The position numbers and the translations under genes were made by a program. From positions 1 through 10,782 of the forward strand of contig JAITQI010000149.1 in NCBI GenBank assembly GCA_031289065.1: 10,782 bases of DNA, given 5' to 3'. The notes beneath the pieces are model-generated. The model made no database searches. It was not told the origin of the DNA and saw nothing but the letters and a program-made list of their open reading frames with translations. The number at the start of each line of letters is the position of its first letter. Position 1 is the stretch's first letter. The stretch is from Oscillospiraceae bacterium. Lineage in GTDB: Bacteria > Bacillota > Clostridia > Oscillospirales > UBA929. Positions 1 to 6,148 of the stretch are shown one piece after another.

Positions 1-278
1 AGGGGCACAAAGGCCGGAGGTGTGAACCCCAGGATGAGGACGGGCAGTTTGAGGCCCGCCCGGCGCAACTCCATGGCCTCGTCCACCGAGGCCACGCCCA
101 GGTAGTCGGCCCCCGCGTCCCGCAACAAACGGGCCACCGGCACCGCGCCGTGGCCGTAAGCGTCGGCCTTGACGATCGCCATGACCCGGGCGATGGCGGC
201 CGCTTTGCGTATTTCCCCGAAATTGTGGGCCACCGCGTCCAGATTGACCTCGGCCCATGTGCGCCGCAATGTTTGCAT
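1..278 (-). CDS. alr: Alanine racemase, N-terminal part (cut by window edge)
   Basis: PLP-dependent racemase that interconverts L- and D-alanine in the cytoplasm, supplying D-alanine for peptidoglycan. The 92 visible residues hold the family start of the TIM-barrel domain: RTWAEVNLDAVAHNF (residues 6-20) and VMAIVKADAYGHGA (32-45), in which Lys37 is the PLP Schiff-base lysine. The ATG at 278 is preceded by GGGAG at a normal distance and the family usually begins 5-8 residues before this WAEV motif, so the start is well placed. The C-terminal domain, with the catalytic tyrosine, lies off the left edge. It follows the 194-residue lipoprotein gene by 20 bases on the same strand and is probably co-transcribed with it. 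In clostridia this position, after acpS-nnrD and a lipoprotein gene, is common for alr. The family call is close to certain; whether this is the main or a sporulation-linked paralogue cannot be seen. Confidence 0.95.
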   Translation of the reverse strand, partial: MQTLRRTWAEVNLDAVAHNFGEIRKAAAIARVMAIVKADAYGHGAVPVARLLRDAGADYLGVASVDEAMELRRAGLKLPVLILGFTPPAFVP

Positions 279-298
279 AGCCGTGACACTCCCACCGA

Positions 299-883
299 TC
301 ATCCGAATGTAAAGGTATCGAACACGCAGGCGATGACCCGCCGTCCCCCGGCCATGGTCTCGGCCTTGAGGGGCTTGAAGGTGTCGGCGGCAAACCAGGC
401 GTTCTGTTCGATCTCCACGCCGCCCACCGTGGATTTGTAGACCACATGGAGGCAGGCCTCTCCGTCCAGCGTCTCCCGCCCGGTGGAGGCTGCATACCCC
501 GAGCCCCAGGCGCGGAACATGGCGGGCAGGGCGTCGGCGGGGGTCAGCCCGGTGCCGGGCAGCGACCCGGTCTCCAGAATGAGGCCGTCGTATATCAGCT
601 CGGTTCGCCCGGCCTCGATGGTGGCCTTGATGCCGCGCACCTCTTCGGGGGCCAGGATTTCCACCGTGCTCACCCCGTCCCGGACAAAGTCATAGCGCAG
701 GGTGAACTCGATTACCCGGTCGCCGAAGTCGGCGCTCAGCGTCGCCTGGGTGGTGGCGCTCTCCAACGCGGCGTACAGCGCGGCCACGTCGTTGGTGGCG
801 GTCACGGTCTCCTGCCGGTGACAGGAGGCCCACAGCAGGCAGAAAGGAAGCATGAGCAGGAGGCCGAGTAGACGTCGCTTCAT
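299..883 (-). CDS. Lipoprotein, possible GerS-like (LolA-fold) germination protein
   Basis: A 194-residue exported protein of no certain function. Residues 1-20 form a lipoprotein signal peptide (MKRR then a hydrophobic stretch) ending in the lipobox LWAS with Cys21 as the lipidated residue. The rest is rich in beta-prone alternation (for example RVIEFTLRYDFV and TVEILAPEEVRGIKATI, then LIYDGLILETG), with a late VVYKSTVGGVEIEQNAWF stretch, a pattern like LolA/LolB-type half-barrel lipoproteins. The gene lies between nnrD and alr. In Clostridioides difficile the spore germination lipoprotein GerS, which has such a fold and activates the cortex amidase CwlD, is encoded in an operon with alr2. 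Position, length, lipobox and beta pattern therefore suggest a GerS relative, but I recognise no diagnostic motif. The ATG at 883 has AGGAG upstream that overlaps the end of nnrD (9-base gap). Lipoprotein call is firm; GerS relation is inference. Confidence 0.85.
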   Translation of the reverse strand: MKRRLLGLLLMLPFCLLWASCHRQETVTATNDVAALYAALESATTQATLSADFGDRVIEFTLRYDFVRDGVSTVEILAPEEVRGIKATIEAGRTELIYDGLILETGSLPGTGLTPADALPAMFRAWGSGYAASTGRETLDGEACLHVVYKSTVGGVEIEQNAWFAADTFKPLKAETMAGGRRVIACVFDTFTFG

Positions 884-892
884 GGCGTTCTC

Positions 893-1792
893 CTATTCGA
901 TAAAGTCGTCCAGCACGGCCGGCAGCAGCGCCGACAGGTCGGAGGGGGTCATGCCGTACATGCCCCGAGCGGCGGCGCAGCGGTCGCCGGACAACCCGTG
1001 CCAGAACACGGCGCAGGCGGCCAGCTCGGCCCAGTCGGAAGCGGCCCACAGGGCGGGGGCGGCGGCCTTTTGGGCCATCAGCCCCACCAGCAGTCCGGCC
1101 AACACGTCCCCGCTGCCCCCCTTGGCCATGCCGGGGTTGCCGGTGGTGTTGGCGTACACGCGTCCGTCGGGGGCGGCGGTCAGGGTGACATGTCCTTTGC
1201 GCACCACCACCGCGCCGGTGTCCCGGGCCAGCGCTCGCACGGCGGCGGTTCTGTCTCCGGCCGCGCCGCCCAGGCGGGCAAACTCCCCGTCGTGTGGGGT
1301 GAGGATGAGCGGGCTGTCCGATGCGCCGGGCCGTACAAGTATATGCCCGGACACCGCGTTTAGACCGTCGGCGTCCAGCAGGAGGGGTTTTGTCCCCTCG
1401 GCGCGGAGGGTTCGTATCACAAGGTCGAGGTCCTCCGAACGCCCCAGCCCCGGCCCGGCCAGCGCCGCGTCGCACCAGGCCATCCGCTCCCGGAGCGCGG
1501 GCAGGGCGTCCCGGGACAGTCGGCCCGCGCCGTCGTCGGGCAGGGGGCGGCACATGATCTCGGGGGGACAGGCGGCGGCCAGGATGGGATACACCCGGGC
1601 CGGGACGCCCAAGCAAACAAGCCCGGCTCCGGCGCGGAGACAGGCCTCGGCGGATAGCCGGGCGGCCCCGGTATACCCCTCGCTGCCGCACAGCAGGAAG
1701 GCTTTGCCGTAGTCGCCCTTGTGGGTGTCCGCCGGACGGCGGGGCAGGCGGCGGGCGAAGGCCGCGTCCACGCCGACGGGCGCGCCGCTCAT
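893..1792 (-). CDS. nnrD: ADP-dependent NAD(P)H-hydrate dehydratase (carbohydrate kinase-like)
   Basis: Repairs the damaged hydrate of NADH/NADPH by ADP-dependent dehydration in the cytoplasm. The 299-residue protein shows the YjeF C-terminal (ribokinase-like) domain throughout: HKGDYG (24-29), AGPGLGRS (112-119), LLDADGLNA (138-146), LTPHDGEFARL (164-174) and NPGMAKGGSGDVLAG (219-233), whose GSGD carries the catalytic aspartate in the nucleotide-binding loop, then GMTPSDL near the end (280-286). The N-terminal epimerase (NnrE) domain found fused in many bacteria is absent, so this is the single-domain form like B. subtilis YxkO. The open frame extends 54 codons further upstream, but that part lies inside acpS, is Arg/Gly/Pro-rich and resembles nothing; the ATG at 1792 overlaps the acpS stop as ATGA and has AGGAGGT 6-8 bases upstream, which settles the start. 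Translationally coupled to acpS. An older annotation for such genes is carbohydrate kinase. Confidence 0.94.
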   Translation of the reverse strand: MSGAPVGVDAAFARRLPRRPADTHKGDYGKAFLLCGSEGYTGAARLSAEACLRAGAGLVCLGVPARVYPILAAACPPEIMCRPLPDDGAGRLSRDALPALRERMAWCDAALAGPGLGRSEDLDLVIRTLRAEGTKPLLLDADGLNAVSGHILVRPGASDSPLILTPHDGEFARLGGAAGDRTAAVRALARDTGAVVVRKGHVTLTAAPDGRVYANTTGNPGMAKGGSGDVLAGLLVGLMAQKAAAPALWAASDWAELAACAVFWHGLSGDRCAAARGMYGMTPSDLSALLPAVLDDFIE

Positions 1793-2148
1793 GAGCCCAC
1801 CTCCTCGCAGACCACAAAGGCTGCGGCAAAGCCGCCGTCGTGGGTAATGGACAGATGAAAGCGCAGGCCCGCGTCGTCCGGGCGGGCCGAGCGCAACGCC
1901 GGGCGGCCGTTTTCCGCCCAGGTCACCGTCACCGACTGAAAGAGGGCGGTGCACAGTCCGACGCCCCGGGCCTTGGCGTAGGCCTCTTTGGCGCAGAAGA
2001 CGCCCGCCGCCGTCTGAGCGGCCCGACCGCTTTGGGCCATGCGCCGCCGCTCCCCCGGGGTGAATACCCGGGCGCAGAACCCCTCGTTGCCAACAAGCCG
2101 CTCCATGCGGCTCACGGCCAGCAGATCGACGCCCACGCCTCGGATCAC
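1789..2148 (-). CDS. acpS: Holo-[acyl-carrier-protein] synthase
   Basis: Transfers 4'-phosphopantetheine from CoA to the serine of apo-ACP, activating it for fatty-acid synthesis in the cytoplasm. At 119 residues it matches the usual AcpS length. Visible motifs are GVGVDLLAVSRMERL (4-18) with the metal-binding Asp8, FTPGE (29-33), FCAKEAYAKARGVGL (51-65) with the metal/catalytic Glu55, and FHLSITHDGGFAAAFVV (97-113) with the conserved His103-Asp. The start taken is GTG at 2148, which overlaps the stop of the upstream membrane-protein gene as GTGA; this gives the normal four residues before the GVGVD motif. No clear Shine-Dalgarno site is seen before it, so translation may depend on coupling to the upstream gene. 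An in-frame start 38 codons further upstream would add unrelated sequence lying within the neighbour and is unlikely. The stop overlaps the nnrD start by 4 bases. Confidence 0.93.
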   Translation of the reverse strand: MIRGVGVDLLAVSRMERLVGNEGFCARVFTPGERRRMAQSGRAAQTAAGVFCAKEAYAKARGVGLCTALFQSVTVTWAENGRPALRSARPDDAGLRFHLSITHDGGFAAAFVVCEEVGS

Positions 2149-2738
2149 GGTTGCTGCATTTTGCGGGGAATCAACTGGCGGAAGGCGTCCAGCATACGCT
2201 GGTTGGGCTCGAAGAACAAAATGGTGCGCAGCCCCTTCTTGTCGTTGAAGACGGCGAACCACCGCTTGTCGGACTGGGGGGACGAGGCGGCCTCGATCCG
2301 GCGGACGATGCTTTGAGAGTCCATCTCATGGTGAAAGCGCTGTACCGCCGGGGCGAGGGTTTCAAAGTCGCGGCAGTTGACCGACAGCAGGCGTTTGCGG
2401 TAGCGGCGGGCGACGATTCTGTCCACGTCAACCTCGCCGTTGGTGACGATGTATTCAAACTCCATCGTCTGCCGGATGAACAGCTGCCAGCCGCCGAAGA
2501 GCGCGCCCGCCGCCGCCAGAGGGGTCAGCATGGTGACAATCGCCGCTATCGGCGAGCCGCCCTCCTCCCCTTCCGCGCCCTCGGCCGGCGCTTCCGTCTG
2601 CAACAGGCCGCCCAGGATCAGCAGGACAAAGACCAGCAAAAGCACCACCGGCCAGACCAAAATCCGAATGGCCCGGGACCACACCGGGGGTTTCCGGGGC
2701 ACCATATACTCCAGGAACACATCGCGGTTATTGCTCAT
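2145..2738 (-). CDS. Two-helix membrane protein, DUF6106-like
   Basis: A 197-residue protein without known function. Seen directly: a short basic N-terminus (VPRKPPVWSRAIR), a hydrophobic segment at about residues 22-45, an acidic linker (EAPAEGAEGEEGG, 49-61), a second hydrophobic segment at about 64-86, then a soluble tail of about 110 residues starting with MEFEYIVTNGEVDVDRIVARRYRKRLLSVN. The stretch 'EFEY.vTNGe.DVDrI..rR.RKRLlsv' is typical of a clostridial family I remember as DUF6106, though I cannot check the number. Both ends of the tail probably face the cytoplasm. The tail ends with a block recalling a strand-turn-helix element (RWFAVFNDKKGLRTILFFEPNQRMLDAFRQLIP). The ATG at 2738 has GGGAGG at good spacing. 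Its stop overlaps the acpS start, so expression of the two is coupled; whether the link to phospholipid precursor biosynthesis is functional is unknown. Confidence 0.85.
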   Translation of the reverse strand: MSNNRDVFLEYMVPRKPPVWSRAIRILVWPVVLLLVFVLLILGGLLQTEAPAEGAEGEEGGSPIAAIVTMLTPLAAAGALFGGWQLFIRQTMEFEYIVTNGEVDVDRIVARRYRKRLLSVNCRDFETLAPAVQRFHHEMDSQSIVRRIEAASSPQSDKRWFAVFNDKKGLRTILFFEPNQRMLDAFRQLIPRKMQQP

Positions 2739-2771
2739 GGGTGCGCCTCCCGTTATCTTGTATCGAAGAGC

Positions 2772-2798
2772 CTCTGAACAAATCGGATTTGTTCGGAG
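2772..2798 (-). other. Intergenic hairpin between gatB and the DUF6106-like gene
   Basis: In the 65-base gap the arms GAACAAAT (2776-2783) and ATTTGTTC (2787-2794) pair perfectly around a 3-base CGG loop, and CTC/GAG extend the stem by 3 bp outside one position that is a G-T wobble on the plus strand but an A-C mismatch in the minus-strand transcript. No T run follows on the minus strand, so it does not look like a standard intrinsic terminator. It may be an RNA processing or stability element, a weak attenuator, or one copy of a dispersed small repeat. Confidence 0.6.
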
Positions 2799-2803
2799 AC
2801 GCC

Positions 2804-4231
2804 TCAGTTCAACCGCTCTTTCAGCGCTTGGGACACCGCCGCCGGGTTGCCCTTGCCGCCAAGACGGCGCATCGCCTGGCCCATGAGAAAGCCCAGGGCC
2901 TGCTGTTTGCCCGCCCGGTAGTCGGCCACCGATTTGGGATTGTCGGCGACGACCGCCGCCACCGCTTCGGCCACCGCCCCGTCGTCGGACAGCATCAGCA
3001 GCCCGTGGGCGCTGATGTATTCGTCCGGGTCGGCGTCCTCGGTGAACACCGCTTCGACGGCCTCTTTGTAGGCGTTCCGGTTGATTTTGCCGTCCAGCAC
3101 CAGCGTGATGAGCCGGGCCAGCGTGCCGCTGTCCGCCGACAGGTCCTCCGGCAGTGTCCCGGTGCGGTTGAGCAGGCGCATGAGTTCCCCGGTCACGAGG
3201 TTGGCCGCCTCCCGGGGGGCGGCGGTCTTGTCGGCCAGCGCCTCGAAGAGGTCGGATACCCGCTTGTGTCCGGTGAGGGTGGCGGCGTCCTTTTCGCTCA
3301 GGCCGTAGTCGGCGATGTATCGCGCCCGCTTTTGGTGGGCCAGCTCGGGCAGGGCGGCCCGTTCCCGCTCCACCCAGTCGTCGTCCACCCGCAGGGGCAG
3401 CAGATCGGGTTCGGGGAAATAGCGGTAGTCCTGGGCGTTTTCCTTGGAGCGCATACTGTAGGAGACGCCCTTGTCGTCGTCCCAGCGGCGGGTCTCTTGG
3501 GTGATGACGCCGCCCTCCTCCAGTACATCGATCTGCCGGGCGGCCTCGTAGGCGATGGCCCGGCCGATGGCCCGGAAGGAGTTGAGGTTTTTCATCTCGG
3601 TGCGGGTGCCCAAGGCGGTCTCCCCTGTCCGGCGCACCGACAGGTTGACGTCGGCCCGGAGGGAGCCCTCCTGCATTTTGCAGTCGCTGACCTCGAGGAA
3701 TAGCAGCGTCTCCCGTAGCTTTTCCAGGTAGGCCAGCACCTCGGCGGCGCTTCGGAAGTCCGGCTGGGAGACGATCTCCAGCAGGGGTACGCCGCAGCGG
3801 TTGTAATCCACCAGGGTGCTTCCGGTCAGGGGGTCGTGGATGAGCTTGCCCGCGTCCTCCTCCATGTGGATTTCCCGGATGGCGATGGTCTTGGGGACGC
3901 CGCCCGCGTCGATGTCCAGATGTCCGTTCTGGCAGATGGGGGCGTAGAGTTGGGAGACCTGGTAGGCTTTGGGCAGGTCGGGGTAGACATAATTCTTCCG
4001 GTCGAACTTGCCGTACCGGGTGATGTCGCAGTCCAGCGCCAGCCCGGTGCGGATGGCGAATTCCACCACCTGCCGATTGAGGCGGGGCAGTGTGCCCGGC
4101 ATCCCGGAGCAGACCGGGCAGACGTGGGTGTTGGGCGAGCCCCCGAAGGCGGTGGTGCAGGCGCAGAAAATCTTGGACTTGGTGGCCAGTTCGGTGTGTA
4201 CTTCTAGGCCGATGACGGTTTCCCAGCTCAT
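2804..4231 (-). CDS. gatB: Aspartyl/glutamyl-tRNA amidotransferase subunit B
   Basis: Subunit of GatCAB that binds misacylated Glu-tRNA(Gln) or Asp-tRNA(Asn) and, as the kinase part, phosphorylates the side-chain carboxylate before amidation. Its 475 residues match the family length. Motifs include WETVIGLEVHTEL (3-15), KIFCACTTAFGGSPNTHVCPVC (20-41) with the zinc-type cysteines 23, 25, 38 and 41, then GKFDRKNYVYPDLPKAYQVSQ (74-94) and IHMEEDAGKLIHD with DYNRCGVPLLEIVSQPD. The part after about residue 330 is the helical GatB/YqeY tRNA-binding domain, ending in MGQAMRRLGGKGNPAAVSQAL. The ATG at 4231 overlaps the gatA stop (ATGA) and follows GGGGAGGGA. Last gene of the gatCAB group; a 65-base gap with a hairpin follows. 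Its presence implies that at least one of GlnRS/AsnRS routes is replaced by transamidation, as is usual in Firmicutes. Confidence 0.97.
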   Translation of the reverse strand: MSWETVIGLEVHTELATKSKIFCACTTAFGGSPNTHVCPVCSGMPGTLPRLNRQVVEFAIRTGLALDCDITRYGKFDRKNYVYPDLPKAYQVSQLYAPICQNGHLDIDAGGVPKTIAIREIHMEEDAGKLIHDPLTGSTLVDYNRCGVPLLEIVSQPDFRSAAEVLAYLEKLRETLLFLEVSDCKMQEGSLRADVNLSVRRTGETALGTRTEMKNLNSFRAIGRAIAYEAARQIDVLEEGGVITQETRRWDDDKGVSYSMRSKENAQDYRYFPEPDLLPLRVDDDWVERERAALPELAHQKRARYIADYGLSEKDAATLTGHKRVSDLFEALADKTAAPREAANLVTGELMRLLNRTGTLPEDLSADSGTLARLITLVLDGKINRNAYKEAVEAVFTEDADPDEYISAHGLLMLSDDGAVAEAVAAVVADNPKSVADYRAGKQQALGFLMGQAMRRLGGKGNPAAVSQALKERLN

Positions 4232-5697
4232 TCCGCTTCCCTCCCCGGCTGTTTGAGATGGTGCGCCGTGACGCGCTGATAGGCCCGCCCCGCCCGGATG
4301 AGCAGGGGTTCGGCGAAGGTGTCCCCCACCAGCTGGAAACCCACCGGCAGGCCCTGCCCGTCGAAGCCGCAGGGCATGGCCACGGCGGGCAGCCCGGCCA
4401 GATTGACCGGCACGGTGTAAATGTCCCCCATGTACATCTTGAGGGGGTCGTCCAGGTTCTCCCCCAGGTGGTAGGCTGTGGTGGGCGCGACGGGGGACAA
4501 GATCAGGTCGTATTTCTTAAACAGTGCGTTGTAGGCGTCTTTGATCAGGGCGCGGGCCTGCAGGGCCTTCTTATAGTAAGCGTCGTAATAGCCGGAGGAC
4601 AGCACGAAGTTGCCCAGCATCATCCGCCGTTTGACCTCCAGCCCGAAGCCCTCGCTGCGGGTATCGAGGTACAGCTCGGACAGCGTCGCGGCCTTCGGGC
4701 TGCGGTAGCCGTACTTGACCCCGTCGAACCGGGACAGGTTGGAGCTGGCCTCGGCGCAGGCGATGATGTAGTAGGCGGGCACTGTGTATTCCATCATGGG
4801 CATGACGAATTCTTCCACCCGGGCTCCCAGGGCTTCCAGCTGTTTGGCCGCCGCCAGCACGGCTTTTTTTACGTCCCCGTCGATACCGCCCTCGAAATAG
4901 TTGCGGGGCAGGCCGACGGTCATGCCGTCCAGCCCCTCGTCCGGCGTTTGGTCAAAGGCGAAGGGGGCGTCGACGACGCAGGTGCTGTCCCGGGCGTCCG
5001 GGCCGGAGATGGCCGCCAGCAGCGCCGCGCAGTCGTCCACCGAGCGGGCGATGGGGCCGATTTGGTCGAGCGACGAAGCATAGGCCACCAGGCCGTAACG
5101 GGACACCGCGCCGTAGGTGGGTTTGAGGCCTGTCGCGCCGCAGAAGGCGCAGGGCTGGCGGATGCTACCGCCGGTGTCGGAGCCGAGGGCCAGCGGGATT
5201 TCCCGCGCCGCCACCGCCGCCGCCGAACCGCCCGACGAACCGCCGGGCACCCGCGCCGTGTCCCACGGGTTGCGGGTGGGGCCGTGTACGCCGGTCTCGG
5301 TGGAGCCGCCCATGGCGAACTCGTCCATGTTGAGCTTGCCCACCACGACGAGGCCCGCCTGCGTCAGCCTGTCGGTCACAGTGGCGTCGAACACCGGGAC
5401 ATAGCCCTCCAGGATTTTGGAGGCGCAGGAGGTGGGCAGCCCCCGCACCGAAATGTTGTCCTTGACGCCGACAGGCACCCCGGCCAGGGGGGAGGTTGCC
5501 TCGCCCGCGTCGATGGCCGCCTGCGCCGCCGCCGCACGGGCCATCGCGTCGGCCCTGTCCACGGTTATAAAGGCGGAAATCGCCGGATCGGTCTTCTCAA
5601 TGCGGTCGAGGAAGGCCCCCGCCGCCTCGGCGACGCCGACCTGCCTGTCCCGTATGGCGGCGGCCAGCGCCAGGGCGCTCAAATCATAGAGTTCCAA
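4228..5697 (-). CDS. gatA: Aspartyl/glutamyl-tRNA amidotransferase subunit A (glutaminase/amidase)
   Basis: Amidase-signature subunit of GatCAB that releases ammonia from glutamine and passes it to GatB. The 489 residues match the family. The Ser-cisSer-Lys triad is intact and sits at the same numbers as I remember for the Staphylococcus aureus enzyme: Lys79 in PVGVKDN, Ser154 in PGGSSGGS (151-158) and Ser178 in GSDTGGSIRQP (172-182). GKLNMDEFAMGGSTE (120-134) and GLKPTYGAVSRYGL (190-203) are further typical blocks. The start codon is TTG at 5697, preceded by GGGGAG at a normal distance just after the gatC stop (12-base gap); the N-terminus MELYDLSALALAAAI fits the family, so TTG appears to be the genuine start. 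It ends in a 4-base overlap with gatB. Third-position GC is high, as in its neighbours. Confidence 0.97.
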   Translation of the reverse strand: MELYDLSALALAAAIRDRQVGVAEAAGAFLDRIEKTDPAISAFITVDRADAMARAAAAQAAIDAGEATSPLAGVPVGVKDNISVRGLPTSCASKILEGYVPVFDATVTDRLTQAGLVVVGKLNMDEFAMGGSTETGVHGPTRNPWDTARVPGGSSGGSAAAVAAREIPLALGSDTGGSIRQPCAFCGATGLKPTYGAVSRYGLVAYASSLDQIGPIARSVDDCAALLAAISGPDARDSTCVVDAPFAFDQTPDEGLDGMTVGLPRNYFEGGIDGDVKKAVLAAAKQLEALGARVEEFVMPMMEYTVPAYYIIACAEASSNLSRFDGVKYGYRSPKAATLSELYLDTRSEGFGLEVKRRMMLGNFVLSSGYYDAYYKKALQARALIKDAYNALFKKYDLILSPVAPTTAYHLGENLDDPLKMYMGDIYTVPVNLAGLPAVAMPCGFDGQGLPVGFQLVGDTFAEPLLIRAGRAYQRVTAHHLKQPGREAE

Positions 5698-5709
5698 ACC
5701 GTCACTCCC

Positions 5710-5997
5710 CTATTCCACTGTTTTGGGCACTCGGAAGGCCTCGTCTCCGGCGTCCGGCGCATTGCGCAGGATAAGCGCGCGGTCGAAGCTGTCCCCGACG
5801 ACGTCCGCCCGGAAGGCGTTGGTGTGGTCAAAGGGGTGGCTCCGCTCCGGCACCCCCGCGGTATCCAGCTCGTCGAGCTTGGCCATATAGCCGACAATGG
5901 CGGTCAGGTCGCCGGCCAGCCGCGTCTTTTCCGCGTCGGACAGCGACAGCCGGGACAGGTCTTCCAAATACGCGATAAGCGCGCCGTCGATTTGCAT
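5710..5997 (-). CDS. gatC: Aspartyl/glutamyl-tRNA amidotransferase subunit C
   Basis: Small subunit (95 residues, normal length) that wraps around the GatA-GatB interface and stabilises the complex. Family features are the N-terminal helix pair IAYLEDLSRLSLSDAEKTRLAGDLTAIVGYMAKLDELDT (8-46) and the extended tail with HPFDHTNAFRADVVGDSFDRALILRNAPDAGDEAFRVPKTVE (54-95), where P..R.D.v......R...L.NAP....g.f.VP.tv is the GatC signature. The ATG at 5997 has a full AAAGGAGGTG site at ideal spacing. First of the gatC-gatA-gatB trio; 150 bases of repeat-rich DNA separate it from the lipoprotein gene upstream. I find no convincing -10/-35 pair in that gap, so transcription may come from the dapL promoter. 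Confidence 0.95.
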   Translation of the reverse strand: MQIDGALIAYLEDLSRLSLSDAEKTRLAGDLTAIVGYMAKLDELDTAGVPERSHPFDHTNAFRADVVGDSFDRALILRNAPDAGDEAFRVPKTVE

Positions 5998-6022
5998 GGG
6001 ATGGGCACCTCCTTTGTAGTAG

Positions 6023-6148
6023 AGGGCAGAAGCGAGAGGACAGCAGACAGAGGACAGAAACGAGAGGACAGAGGACAGAACGGGGGGATTGGAACGGGTG
6101 CGGGACGGAAGAAGCCTTCGTTCTGTCTTCTGTCCGCTGTCTTCTTCA
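6023..6148. repeat. Mirrored heptamer tandem repeat array forming a large hairpin
   Basis: From 6023 to 6085 the DNA has an exact 7-base period: nine units, four of them AGGACAG (6037, 6051, 6065, 6072), the rest variants such as CAGACAG, AGGGCAG and AAACGAG. From 6121 to 6148 the same motif returns in the opposite orientation with the same period (TTCTGTC at 6121 and 6128, CGCTGTC at 6135, then TTCTTCA). Bases 6066-6086 can pair with 6115-6135 almost throughout, with a 28-base loop. The array fills the gap before gatC and its end overlaps the last codon and stop of the 309-residue lipoprotein gene. It resembles in style the short tandemly repeated heptamers known from cyanobacteria. No T run follows the stem on the minus strand, so simple termination is doubtful. 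Confidence 0.85.

Noticed and set aside
690..1829. 379-codon minus-strand frame over nnrD
   Set aside because: Its product is almost entirely Arg, Gly and Pro and it lies out of frame with nnrD, whose motifs are intact.
1793..1954. N-terminal extension of nnrD by 54 codons
   Set aside because: The extension is the out-of-frame reading of acpS; the ATG at 1792 has a full ribosome site and overlaps the acpS stop.
2149..2262. Longer acpS start upstream of 2148
   Set aside because: It would add 38 residues unlike any AcpS and read through the neighbouring gene; the GTG at 2148 gives the normal length.
6023..6148. CRISPR-like array
   Set aside because: Repeats are only 7 bases, directly adjoining and without unique spacers, and no cas gene is present.
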